This document shows, piece after piece, positions 17,527-24,710 of a stretch of DNA of 40,732 bases. The stretch is taken from positions 1 through 40,732 of the forward strand of contig JAOPXL010000063.1 of NCBI GenBank assembly GCA_025965175.1, given 5' to 3'. Position 1 is the first letter of the stretch. Each line of letters begins with the position of its first letter. This DNA comes from Aeromicrobium sp. (lineage in GTDB: Bacteria > Actinomycetota > Actinomycetes > Propionibacteriales > Nocardioidaceae). The notes below the pieces were generated by a model that had not been told where the DNA came from, ran no database searches, and worked only from the letters and a program-made list of their open reading frames with translations. The translations under genes were made by a program, and so were the position numbers.

Positions 17527-19090
17527 CCTTGCCCGTGGGATTGCGCGGCAGCTCGTCGAGGAACATCGTGCGACCCGGGACGGCGAACCGGGCGACGTGC
17601 GTCTTGGCGTACGCCCTGAGGTCCTCCTCGGTCAGCGACGCGCCCTCCTTGACCACGACGTACGCCGCGAGCACCTGGCCGAACTTCGCGTCGGGGATGC
17701 CAGTGACCACGACGTCGGTGATGTCCGGGTGGTCGATCAGCGCGTCCTCGAGCTCGCGCGGGAAGACGTTCTCCCCGCCGGACACGACCATGTCGTCGTC
17801 GCGCCCCGACACGAACAGCCGGCCGTCGGCGTCGAAGTGTCCCACGTCGCCGGTGCTCATGAGCCCCTCGGCGAAGGTCTTGGTGTTGCCGTCGGTGTAG
17901 CCGCCGAACGGCATGTCGTTGCCGACGTGGATCGTCCCGGTCTCGCCCTGCGGGACCTCCCGGCCGTCGGGGTCGAGGATCTTGACCGTCGTCCGGAACG
18001 GCGGGACGCCGGCGGTGCCCGGTGCCTCCCGCAGGTCCTGGGGGCTGGCGATCGTGACCCATCCGGTCTCGGTCGCGCCGTAGAAGTTGTAGACCGAGTC
18101 GGTGAACAGGTCCATGAAGCGGTTGGCCAGCTCGCCGGCCAGGGCCGATCCACTGCTCGCCGTGATCCGCAGGGACGACATGTCGGCGGCGCGGACGACC
18201 TCGGGGTCGGCGTCGATCATCCGCTGCATCATCAGGGGCACGACCACGAGCACCTCGGCCCGGTGCTGCTCGACGTCCCGCAGGACCGTGGCCGAGTCGA
18301 ACCGGCGCCGCAGGACGTACGTCGGGACGGTCGACAGCCCGAACGCGAAGTTGATGAGGCCCCAGGAGTGGAACAGCGGGGCGGCGATCACGACCGTCGA
18401 GTTCCCCCGGTAGGGGATCGCACCGAAGAACGCGATGAGGGGCTTGAGGTCCTTGGGCTCCTCGCGGCGCGCCCCCTTGGGCAGACCGGTCGTGCCGGAC
18501 GTGAAGATGATGATCTGGCCGTGCCGCTCCGGCTTCGGGTGCGCCTTGGTGGGCTGCCCCTCACGCAGACCGTCGACCGTCGGCAGGTCGTCGGGCGCGT
18601 CGGGGTCGGCCCAGCCGAGCACGATCGTGGACGGGTCGACGTCCCCGGCGACCTCGAGGAACTCCTGGTCGACGATCACGAGGCTCGCGTCCTCGCGCTT
18701 CGCCAGGTCGGCAAGCTGCGAGCGGCTCGCCATCGTGTTGAGGAGCAGCACCCGGCCGCCCACCTGCATGATCGCGACGATCGACAGGATCATCTGGCGG
18801 TGGTTGCGGGCCAGCACCGCAACCGAGTCCCCCGGTCCGACGCCGCGGTCCTTCAGCGCCTGCGTCAGCTGGTTGATCTGGCCCGCGAGCTCGGACCACG
18901 TGACCTGGCCCGAGTCGTCGATGATGGCGGTCTGGTGCGGGAAGCGGGACGCCGCGGCGTTGACCCCCGACGGAAGACCGGGTCCCCACTTGGCGAGCTG
19001 GAGCCCGGCGCCCAGCAACCGGTGCGGCAGGACCGGTTTGAGCATCCCGATCTGCTTGAACACCTTGAGCGTGTAGCCCAGCTCCCGCAT
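17495..19090 (-). CDS. Acyl-CoA synthetase (AMP-forming, FadD-like)
   Basis: A 531-residue ANL-superfamily adenylate-forming enzyme, predicted to activate a carboxylic acid (probably fatty) to its CoA thioester through an acyl-AMP. Seen: the P-loop FTSGTTGLPKGAR, the A5 motif NFYGATETGW, the A7/A8 region STGDVGHFDADGRLFVSGRDDDM, and the C-terminal catalytic lysine region NPTGKVMKRDL. Chain-length specificity cannot be told. It lies inside the polysaccharide region but is not obviously part of it; supply of acyl groups for glycolipid or polymer modification is one possibility. The start has AAGAAGG about six bases upstream. Confidence 0.92.
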   Translation of the reverse strand: MRELGYTLKVFKQIGMLKPVLPHRLLGAGLQLAKWGPGLPSGVNAAASRFPHQTAIIDDSGQVTWSELAGQINQLTQALKDRGVGPGDSVAVLARNHRQMILSIVAIMQVGGRVLLLNTMASRSQLADLAKREDASLVIVDQEFLEVAGDVDPSTIVLGWADPDAPDDLPTVDGLREGQPTKAHPKPERHGQIIIFTSGTTGLPKGARREEPKDLKPLIAFFGAIPYRGNSTVVIAAPLFHSWGLINFAFGLSTVPTYVLRRRFDSATVLRDVEQHRAEVLVVVPLMMQRMIDADPEVVRAADMSSLRITASSGSALAGELANRFMDLFTDSVYNFYGATETGWVTIASPQDLREAPGTAGVPPFRTTVKILDPDGREVPQGETGTIHVGNDMPFGGYTDGNTKTFAEGLMSTGDVGHFDADGRLFVSGRDDDMVVSGGENVFPRELEDALIDHPDITDVVVTGIPDAKFGQVLAAYVVVKEGASLTEEDLRAYAKTHVARFAVPGRTMFLDELPRNPTGKVMKRDLPDFD

Positions 19091-19110
19091 GACATCCCCA
19101 GCCTTCTTCG

Positions 19111-19161
19111 TTGGTCGACGGTACCTTCGCGGCGGTCATCGCAAGGGTAACAACGAGTTAC
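19111..19161 (-). promoter_or_regulatory. Candidate promoter and operator of the acyl-CoA ligase
   Basis: On the minus strand TACCGT is a possible -10 about 22 bases before the ATG, preceded at 15 bases by TTGCGA. Upstream, GTAAC (19147-19151) and GTTAC (19157-19161) form a 5-5-5 inverted repeat that would overlap the upstream edge of the promoter. TetR-type lipid regulators often use such sites; which protein binds is unknown. Confidence 0.4.
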
Positions 19162-19198
19162 ACCCGGCGCTCCCCACCCGCACCGCGGGGCGTGGGCC

Positions 19199-20623
19199 TC
19201 AGTGAGCGCCGTCCCGCGACATCACGGCCCGCACGGTGCGGGCCAGGATCGCCAGGTCGAGGCGCAGGTTCCAGTTGTTGACGTACTGCAGGTCCATCCG
19301 GATCGCCTCCTCCCACGGCAGGGACGATCGGCCGCTGACCTGCCACAGGCCGGTCAACCCGGGCTTGACGTGCAGCCGGCGCCACACCCACTCGCTGTAC
19401 TGCGAGGTCTCCGCCGGCAGGGCCGGCCGCGGGCCGACCAACGACATGTCGCCCTTGACGATGTTGAACAGCTGCGGGATCTCGTCGATCGACGTCCGGC
19501 GCAGGAACCGGCCGAACCGGGTGATCCGGGGGTCGTCGACGAGCTTGAACAGCGGGCCCGCGCCCTGGTTGCGGGCTCGGAGCATCTCCAGCCGGTCCTC
19601 GGCGTCGACGACCATGGTGCGGAACTTGTACATCGTGAACGGCTCGCCGTCGCGCCCCGATCGCTGCTGACGGAAGATCGCCGGCCCGCGGGTGCCGAGC
19701 CGGATCAGCAGGGCGACCACGACGAGCAGGGGTGAGAGCAGCAGCAGCGCGACGGCGGCGGCCACCCGGTCGAACACCGACTTGGCCGCCAGCGACATGA
19801 GGTGGTCGTTGGGGGCTCGCAGCGACAGGGCGATCTGGTCCCCGACGCGTCGCGGCCGGAGCAGCTCCACGTGATCGCTCATGTCCGCCACGACGAGGCA
19901 CTCGACCTCCGCGCGCTGCAGCGCCCAGGCCAGGTGGCGCAGGGCCGGGGTCGTGAACGCCCGGCCGCTCGCGATGACGACAGAGGTCGCCCGACGGCGC
20001 GCCACGACCTCCAGGACCTCACGGGCGACGTCGGTCAGCCCGTCGTCGGACACCGCGCCGACGGGTGCGTTCTCGTGCGGAGAGCGCCACGAGCAGGTCG
20101 CGAGGACGTCGATGTCCTTGCGCCGGGCCCACCGCGACTCGAGCCGACGAACAGACTCGGTCTGGCCCACCAGGATCGTGGGGGTGCGACGCAGCAGCTG
20201 ACGATGCACCGCAGCGGATGCTGCGAGGAGGGCCGGCGCAATCAGGGTCGCGACGGTCGCGTGCCGCATGACCTCGGTGGTCTCGGCGTCAACGAGCAAC
20301 CAGCCGAGCGACGCGACGCCGAGGACCTCGACCAGACGGATCGCCGGCTTGAACGACCGAGCGCGCTCGTACGCCGGAAGCGCCGCGAAGCTGTAGGCGA
20401 GCCATGCGCCCACGAGGGCGACGACCCCGGCCGCCCATCGATCGGGCAGCGCGAAGTGGCGGTAGGCGAGGACGTACGCGGCCGCCAGGGCACCGACGTA
20501 GCCGAGCACACCCTGCCGCAGGACCGTGGTCGGGAGGTGCCTGATGCTCCGGCGCCGAGCCGTGTGTCCGACCCGCGCCACACGGGCACCGCGCAGCGGG
20601 GTGCTGACGTCCATCGCGATCAT
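19199..20623 (-). CDS. Polyprenyl-phosphate sugar-1-phosphate transferase (initiating transferase)
   Basis: A 474-residue polyisoprenyl-phosphate hexose-1-phosphate transferase of the WbaP/CpsE kind. It would start the repeat unit by moving a sugar phosphate from a UDP-sugar to undecaprenyl phosphate on the inner face of the membrane. The N-terminal half holds four to five membrane segments and a nucleotide-binding-like region (residues about 140-260). After a further membrane segment ([21 protein letters not shown]) the catalytic domain has MYKFRTMVVDAE, RRTSIDEIPQLFNIVKGDMSLVGPRP and VKPGLTGLWQVSGRS. ATG at 20623 is two bases after the upstream stop; ATG 20614 is possible. Last gene of the 22016-19199 operon. 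Confidence 0.93.
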   Translation of the reverse strand: MIAMDVSTPLRGARVARVGHTARRRSIRHLPTTVLRQGVLGYVGALAAAYVLAYRHFALPDRWAAGVVALVGAWLAYSFAALPAYERARSFKPAIRLVEVLGVASLGWLLVDAETTEVMRHATVATLIAPALLAASAAVHRQLLRRTPTILVGQTESVRRLESRWARRKDIDVLATCSWRSPHENAPVGAVSDDGLTDVAREVLEVVARRRATSVVIASGRAFTTPALRHLAWALQRAEVECLVVADMSDHVELLRPRRVGDQIALSLRAPNDHLMSLAAKSVFDRVAAAVALLLLSPLLVVVALLIRLGTRGPAIFRQQRSGRDGEPFTMYKFRTMVVDAEDRLEMLRARNQGAGPLFKLVDDPRITRFGRFLRRTSIDEIPQLFNIVKGDMSLVGPRPALPAETSQYSEWVWRRLHVKPGLTGLWQVSGRSSLPWEEAIRMDLQYVNNWNLRLDLAILARTVRAVMSRDGAH

Positions 20624-20625
20624 GG

Positions 20626-21582
20626 CTAGATGCCCTTGCCGGCGAGGTTGGCGACGCGGGCGACGACATCGGCCGACAGCAGGCGGTAGGAGATCAGGAG
20701 CCCCAGCCACGCCCGGGGGTTGAGTCGCTCCTCCCGCAGCGAGCGGCGGAGCCAGGACCGGGACTCCCGGTGACGGCCCGCGGCGGCCAGCGCGAAGCCG
20801 ATCTGAGAGCCGATCCGGGCCAGCGCCGCCGGGTCCCGGCGAAGCTCGGGGTGCTTGTCGAGGAGGTAGACGAGCCCGTCGGCGTACTGCTCCCACCGGC
20901 CGTAGAAGAAGGACTGCCCCGACCAGCGGACCGACACCAGCGGCTCGTTGACCAGGCGGATCGGGGCGAGTCGCGCCGTCGTCAGCAGGACGTCGTAGTC
21001 CTCGCCGTAGCTGCCCGGCAGGTCCTCGTCGATCATGCCGACGGCGTCGACCAGCACGTCGCGGCGGAAGACGAAGCTACTCGAGTGCAGGCCCGCGATC
21101 CGGTCCCGGACGAGGTCGGCGTGCGTCACGACGGCAGGCACGAGGCGCTCGTGCGTCGTGCGTCCGTCGTCGACCTCCATCGCGGTGCCGACCAGGCCGA
21201 CCTCGGGGTGGGCCTCGAACACCGCCATCTGCGCCTCGACCTTGCCCGGCTTCCAGTGGTCGTCGTCGTCGAGGAAGGCGATGAAGTCGTGCTGGGCCGC
21301 GAGGATCCCGGTGTTGCGGGCGCCTGCCAGCCCGCGCACCCGGTGGTTGACGACGGCGCGCAGGGTCCGGCCCTCGTCGAGCCGCACGGAGGGCAGCACG
21401 GGATCGCACGCGTCGAAGACGACGACGACTTCGATCGCGCCGGCGTACGTCTGCGCGAGGATGCTCTCGACCGCGCGGGCCATCAGCTCGGGCCGGCGGT
21501 GGGTCGGCACGACCGCCGTCACCGCCGGGGGCACACGTGTCAACGCGGGGGCGGCGGCGCCGTCCCGCTCGGGGGCGATCAT
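20626..21582 (-). CDS. Family 2 glycosyltransferase
   Basis: A 318-residue GT-A fold enzyme. The nucleotide-sugar binding start VTAVVPTHRRPELMARAVESI (split here at residues 21-41) and the metal-binding FLDDDDHW (DDDD at 105-108) are clear, and the acceptor-side ED pair is present in GEDYDVLL. It would add one sugar to the lipid-linked intermediate; donor and acceptor are not predictable. The C-terminal 60 residues are Arg-rich helices. The ATG overlaps the cytidylyltransferase stop in an ATGA, and the stop is two bases from the initiating transferase, so the three genes form one operon. Confidence 0.9.
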   Translation of the reverse strand: MIAPERDGAAAPALTRVPPAVTAVVPTHRRPELMARAVESILAQTYAGAIEVVVVFDACDPVLPSVRLDEGRTLRAVVNHRVRGLAGARNTGILAAQHDFIAFLDDDDHWKPGKVEAQMAVFEAHPEVGLVGTAMEVDDGRTTHERLVPAVVTHADLVRDRIAGLHSSSFVFRRDVLVDAVGMIDEDLPGSYGEDYDVLLTTARLAPIRLVNEPLVSVRWSGQSFFYGRWEQYADGLVYLLDKHPELRRDPAALARIGSQIGFALAAAGRHRESRSWLRRSLREERLNPRAWLGLLISYRLLSADVVARVANLAGKGI

Positions 21583-22016
21583 TCCTCGTGGTCCGCGAGG
21601 AACGACCGGAGCATCGAGCTCGAGGTGTGACGCGTGTAGGGGAAGTAGACGACCTCGACGCCGAGATCGTCCATCGTGCGCTCGAGCCGGTAGCCCTTGG
21701 GCGTGCCCTGCCAGTCGTTGCCCTTGAAGATCGCGTCGAACGGCCGCTGCTGCCAGATCGCGACCTTGTCCTCCGAACGGTCGATGATGACCTCGTCGAC
21801 GATGCCGAGCGCCGAGATGATGTCGATCCGCTCGTCGCACGGCACGACCGGCGGGCGACCCTTCAGGTGGTCGACGTACTCGTCGCTCGCGACCCCGACG
21901 ACCAGGTGGTGGCAGTGGTTGCGTGCGCGGCGCAGGAGGTTGAGGTGTCCCACATGGAACATGTCGAAGACACCGCTGGAGTAGCCGACGTCGAACGTGG
22001 TGCGTGCGTCATTCAC
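21579..22016 (-). CDS. TagD-like cytidylyltransferase
   Basis: A 145-residue nucleotidyltransferase close in layout to glycerol-3-phosphate cytidylyltransferase. HVGH (21-24) binds the CTP phosphates, GNDWQG (99-104) matches GDDWEG of TagD, and HTSSS (130-134) sits where TagD has the RTxGISTT signature. It should make a CDP-activated alcohol (glycerol, ribitol or another polyol phosphate) from CTP. A CDP-alcohol phosphotransferase that could use such a product is encoded at 27495-28229. The GTG at 22016 is chosen: upstream in-frame sequence is rich in AGG/AGA codons atypical of the window. Close to ribosome entry there is only a weak AAGG. Confidence 0.85.
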   Translation of the reverse strand: MNDARTTFDVGYSSGVFDMFHVGHLNLLRRARNHCHHLVVGVASDEYVDHLKGRPPVVPCDERIDIISALGIVDEVIIDRSEDKVAIWQQRPFDAIFKGNDWQGTPKGYRLERTMDDLGVEVVYFPYTRHTSSSMLRSFLADHEE

Positions 22017-22123
22017 TGGGAGTCCGTACCTTCTCGTGGTCTTGCCATGGGAGAGGCGTGCGAACCTCCTTCGTGACGCCATCGGGCCCAAACGCCCCGT
22101 GATGCGGGGCGTGGGGGCGTCAC
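22013..22123 (-). promoter_or_regulatory. Structured leader of the cytidylyltransferase operon
   Basis: The 157 bases between the sigma gene stop and the cytidylyltransferase start contain, on the minus strand, a perfect 8-bp hairpin (22092-22112, ACGCCCCG with CGGGGCGT, 5-nt loop) followed by TTT. It is framed by a second pair of arms, GTGACGCC (22116-22123) and GGCGTCAC (22073-22080). Next come AAGGAGG (with no start codon at normal spacing) and a possible 11-codon ORF (ATG at 22048) whose TGA overlaps the GTG of the cytidylyltransferase. Either a terminator plus promoter or an attenuator-like leader would fit. Confidence 0.45.
22092..22112 (-). terminator. Hairpin after the zinc-finger sigma gene
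   Basis: Stem of 8 perfect GC-rich base pairs with a 5-nt loop; on the minus strand it is followed by TTTGGG. It lies 62 bases past the stop of the sigma gene and before the polysaccharide operon, so it probably reduces read-through between them. Confidence 0.55.
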
Positions 22124-22173
22124 CACGGCTCAGGCCTGCCCGCCCGCCCGGTGCCCACCTCGTGGTTGACCTC

Positions 22174-22908
22174 CTAAAGGTCCAGGTAGATCGCCATGCA
22201 CTCGCGGCAGGACGCCAGGTGCGTGTGCACCTTCTCCTGGTCCCGGGCCGCCGCCGTGCCGCGCACGAGCGCCGACAACCGCGCACGCACGTCGCGGCAC
22301 ACCTCGCTGTCGTCGTTGCTGCCGCCGATGTGCTGCCGCAGACAGGCCTCGCGGAGCCCCGAGCGGGCCCGGTAGACGAGCGCCGAGACGCTGTTGGGCG
22401 GCAGCTCGAGCAGCGGTCCGAGCTCGTGCGGCTTGCGGCCCTCGACGTCAAGGTGCCACAGCACGGTGCGCCACCGGACCGGCAGGGAGTCGTACGCGCT
22501 GCGGATCGCCGAGCCCTCGAAGCTGTCGAGGTCCCCGCCGCCGAACGGCACGGGTTGGTCGATGTCTGAGTGGTCGCCGGCCGGAGTCACCCGTCGCCGC
22601 ACCCGGGCGCGACGCGCCGACTCGTGCCGGATCGTGGTGAACAGGTAGGCACGGAACGCGGCGTCCGGGCCCATGCCCCGGCGCACCAGGTCCAGGACCT
22701 GCGCGAACGACTCCGAGACGACGTCCTCGGAGTCCTCCTTCTGGCCCAGGTGCCGGGCGAGCCGGTGGGCCGCGTAGCTGTGGCGCGCGAACAGCGCACC
22801 GTACGCCTGCTGGTTGCCGACACGCGCCAACGCCAGGAGCTGTCCGTCGTCGAGTGCGACGAGCGGAGCTCCCGCATCAGGCCCGTCGACAACGTCAACG
22901 TCCTGCAT
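22174..22908 (-). CDS. ECF-type sigma factor with C-terminal zinc-finger-like extension (paralogue 2)
   Basis: A 244-residue ECF sigma factor. Region 2 (SEDVVSESFAQVLDLV) and region 4 (helix-turn-helix at KPHELGPLLELPPNSVSALVYRAR) are followed by a 60-residue tail with a HTHLASCRECMAIYL sequence, the H-x3-C-x2-C arrangement of anti-sigma zinc-finger domains. A fused ZAS-like tail suggests built-in redox or metal control instead of a separate anti-sigma factor. ATG at 22908 has a good Shine-Dalgarno (AGGGGA). Divergent from the long Wzz-like gene, repeating the arrangement at 16.2-17.5 kb. Regulation of the polysaccharide genes is inferred. Confidence 0.9.
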   Translation of the reverse strand: MQDVDVVDGPDAGAPLVALDDGQLLALARVGNQQAYGALFARHSYAAHRLARHLGQKEDSEDVVSESFAQVLDLVRRGMGPDAAFRAYLFTTIRHESARRARVRRRVTPAGDHSDIDQPVPFGGGDLDSFEGSAIRSAYDSLPVRWRTVLWHLDVEGRKPHELGPLLELPPNSVSALVYRARSGLREACLRQHIGGSNDDSEVCRDVRARLSALVRGTAAARDQEKVHTHLASCRECMAIYLDL

Positions 22909-23324
22909 CTGTTTCCCCTGGATGTGTGGTGCAGTGCGATCGAGGCCCCGATAGGAGCCAGGTGATCTGAGACCGATGCTTACGGTCACCGGCAGGATGG
23001 CACGCGACGGGAACCTTCGTCCAGAGATCGCGAAACCATCAATTCCGTCGTCCAGGCAACTCGTGAAACAAATCAGCCACCTTCTGGCGGGGCCCTGGCG
23101 GCCCCGGCGCCGCCCGAACCGGCCTCCACCGCGTGGATCGACGCCGCCGGCATGATTTTTCCTGTCCGGACAGCGTCTGGCAGTTGAGCCACGGAAGGCC
23201 CTGTGACTGATGCTCCATCCGAAGAGATCTTTTTCTTCCCGTCATATCCGCACCCCGCACGGCTCGTTCTTGGTACGGCCCCCACCCGGGGACCCGCAAG
23301 ACGTCGACCCGAGGACACTCCCAG
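22909..23324. promoter_or_regulatory. Long divergent intergenic region between sigma factor 2 and the long Wzz-like gene
   Basis: A 416-base gene-free stretch. It is less GC-rich than its surroundings in parts (for example around 23150-23165 and 23225-23250, with T-rich runs). A 10-bp perfect palindrome TGTCCGGACA lies at 23163-23172. GGGAACC at 23009-23015 resembles an ECF-type -35, but no properly spaced partner was found. No plausible protein-coding ORF with normal codon use was seen. This is where regulatory input to the polysaccharide locus would be expected. Confidence 0.5.
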
Positions 23325-24620
23325 ATGGCCACCTCTCCGCAGACCGTGCAGCTCACCGACATCGGCGGCTCCCTCAAGAGGCACTGGCTCGTCATCGTCG
23401 CGATGGCGATCCTCGGCGTGATCGCCGGTGTGTCCGCGTCGTACGCGATCCCGGCGGCGTACGACGCCACCACCACGGTGTCGGTCAACCCCATGAACGC
23501 CGACATCCTGACGTCGTCGGTCGACGCCTCCCGCTCCGTCAGCATGGCCACCGAGGCCGGCATCGCCCAGTCGGCCAAGGTCGCCGCCGCGGCCTCCAGC
23601 CTCCTGGCCCCGAACTACTCGGTCGGGGCCAAGGCGATCCAGGAGGCGACGACCATCTCGTCGCCGGACGACTCCCTGATCCTCGACATCCGCTACGTCG
23701 GCGACACACCGAAGCAGTCCGCTGCGGGCGCCAATGCCGTCGCCGAGGCCTATCTGCAGACCCGCCGGGACGCGGCCTCGACCGAGATCGATCGTCTCCA
23801 GGCGGCTGCGAAGGCCCAGATCGCGGCGATCCAGGACGACGCCCGGAGCCCCGCCAACAAGTCGGACCTCGCGCAGCGCTCGCTCCGAATCCAGGCCGAC
23901 GCGCTCGGCACCAAGCTCGCCGAGCTCGGCAACTTCGACCTCGACCCCGGCCAGGTCGTCGGCAGCGCCGAGATACCTGCCGCCCCGTCCACGCCGGGGC
24001 CTGTGACGCTCGGCCTGGCCGGCCTGGTCCTCGGCCTCCTGGTCGGCATCCCGATCACGCTCCTGCGCAAGGAGGAGGAGGACTCCGAGATCGGCGGCAT
24101 CGACGGCCTCCACGCGATCGGCGACCAGATCGTCCTCGACGGCACCAAGGACATCAACCGCGCCGACACGTGGGACATCGCGGCCTTCATGCTCAAGATC
24201 CCCACCGAGATCGGCACCGACCGACCGTTCCTCATCATGGTCGACGCCGAGGAGCAGACCGGCCGGGGGACGACGCCCGGCCAGGAGCTCGCCGACGCGT
24301 TGTCGCGCCGTGGCCGCACGGCCCGGTTCGTCGACGCCGGAGCCATCAACGAGGGCAAGATCAGCCGCGGCTGGCCGACCGATAAGAAGCGCGACTCCTG
24401 GGCTGGCGAGGTCATCGTGATCGACACGACCAACCTGACCTCCGACGCCAACAAGGTCGCGCTGGCGACCCGCTCGGACTCGGTGCTGCTGGCCCGCTCC
24501 ACGACCGACGACGCCGCGGCTCTGCGCCGTCTCGCCGGGCTGCTGCGCTCCAAGGGCGTCGACATCGCCCTGACCGCGCTGTTCCCGCCCCAGCCCGAGA
24601 TGGTCTCGCTCGGTCGCTAG
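23325..24620 (+). CDS. Wzz-like protein with degenerate BY-kinase-like C-terminal domain
   Basis: A 431-residue polysaccharide copolymerase-type protein. Segment 1 is at about residues 20-40, then about 185 extracellular residues with helical Ala/Gln-rich stretches, and segment 2 (LGLAGLVLGLLVGIPITLL) near 226-246. The C-terminal 180 residues resemble a CpsD/BY-kinase Rossmann fold: LIMVDAEEQTGRGTTPGQEL stands where Walker A would be but lacks the GK[ST] lysine, and VIVIDTTN aligns with the Walker B-like VIIDTP strand. There is no Tyr-rich tail. It is probably a structural or sensory copolymerase instead of an active kinase. Longer paralogue of the protein at 16855. Confidence 0.82.
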   Translation: MATSPQTVQLTDIGGSLKRHWLVIVAMAILGVIAGVSASYAIPAAYDATTTVSVNPMNADILTSSVDASRSVSMATEAGIAQSAKVAAAASSLLAPNYSVGAKAIQEATTISSPDDSLILDIRYVGDTPKQSAAGANAVAEAYLQTRRDAASTEIDRLQAAAKAQIAAIQDDARSPANKSDLAQRSLRIQADALGTKLAELGNFDLDPGQVVGSAEIPAAPSTPGPVTLGLAGLVLGLLVGIPITLLRKEEEDSEIGGIDGLHAIGDQIVLDGTKDINRADTWDIAAFMLKIPTEIGTDRPFLIMVDAEEQTGRGTTPGQELADALSRRGRTARFVDAGAINEGKISRGWPTDKKRDSWAGEVIVIDTTNLTSDANKVALATRSDSVLLARSTTDDAAALRRLAGLLRSKGVDIALTALFPPQPEMVSLGR

Positions 24621-24641
24621 ATCGTCCAGTCCCGCACGGGT

Positions 24642-24694
24642 GGCGGTGCGCCGGCGTCCAGTCCGGTCGACAATGCGGACGCCAGTGCACCGCC
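24642..24694. terminator. Bidirectional hairpin between convergent Wzz-like and flippase genes
   Basis: GGCGGTGC (24642-24649) pairs with GCACCGCC (24687-24694), and GGCGTCC (24653-24659) with GGACGCC (24677-24683), separated by a 3x3 internal loop; the terminal loop is 17 nt. It sits between stops at 24620 and 24711, so it can end both transcripts. No T tract, as is common in high-GC genomes. Confidence 0.7.
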
Positions 24695-24710
24695 CAGGTG
24701 GGTCATCTCG

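Noticed and set aside
22137-22170. A 12-codon GTG ORF after AGGAGG downstream of the zinc-finger sigma gene
   Set aside because: Spacing of AGGAGG to GTG is long, composition is Gly/Arg/Pro-rich, and nothing else supports it.
22909-23324. ECF-type promoter from GGGAACC at 23009
   Set aside because: No CGTC-like -10 at the usual 16-18-base distance; the next candidate is about 30 bases away.
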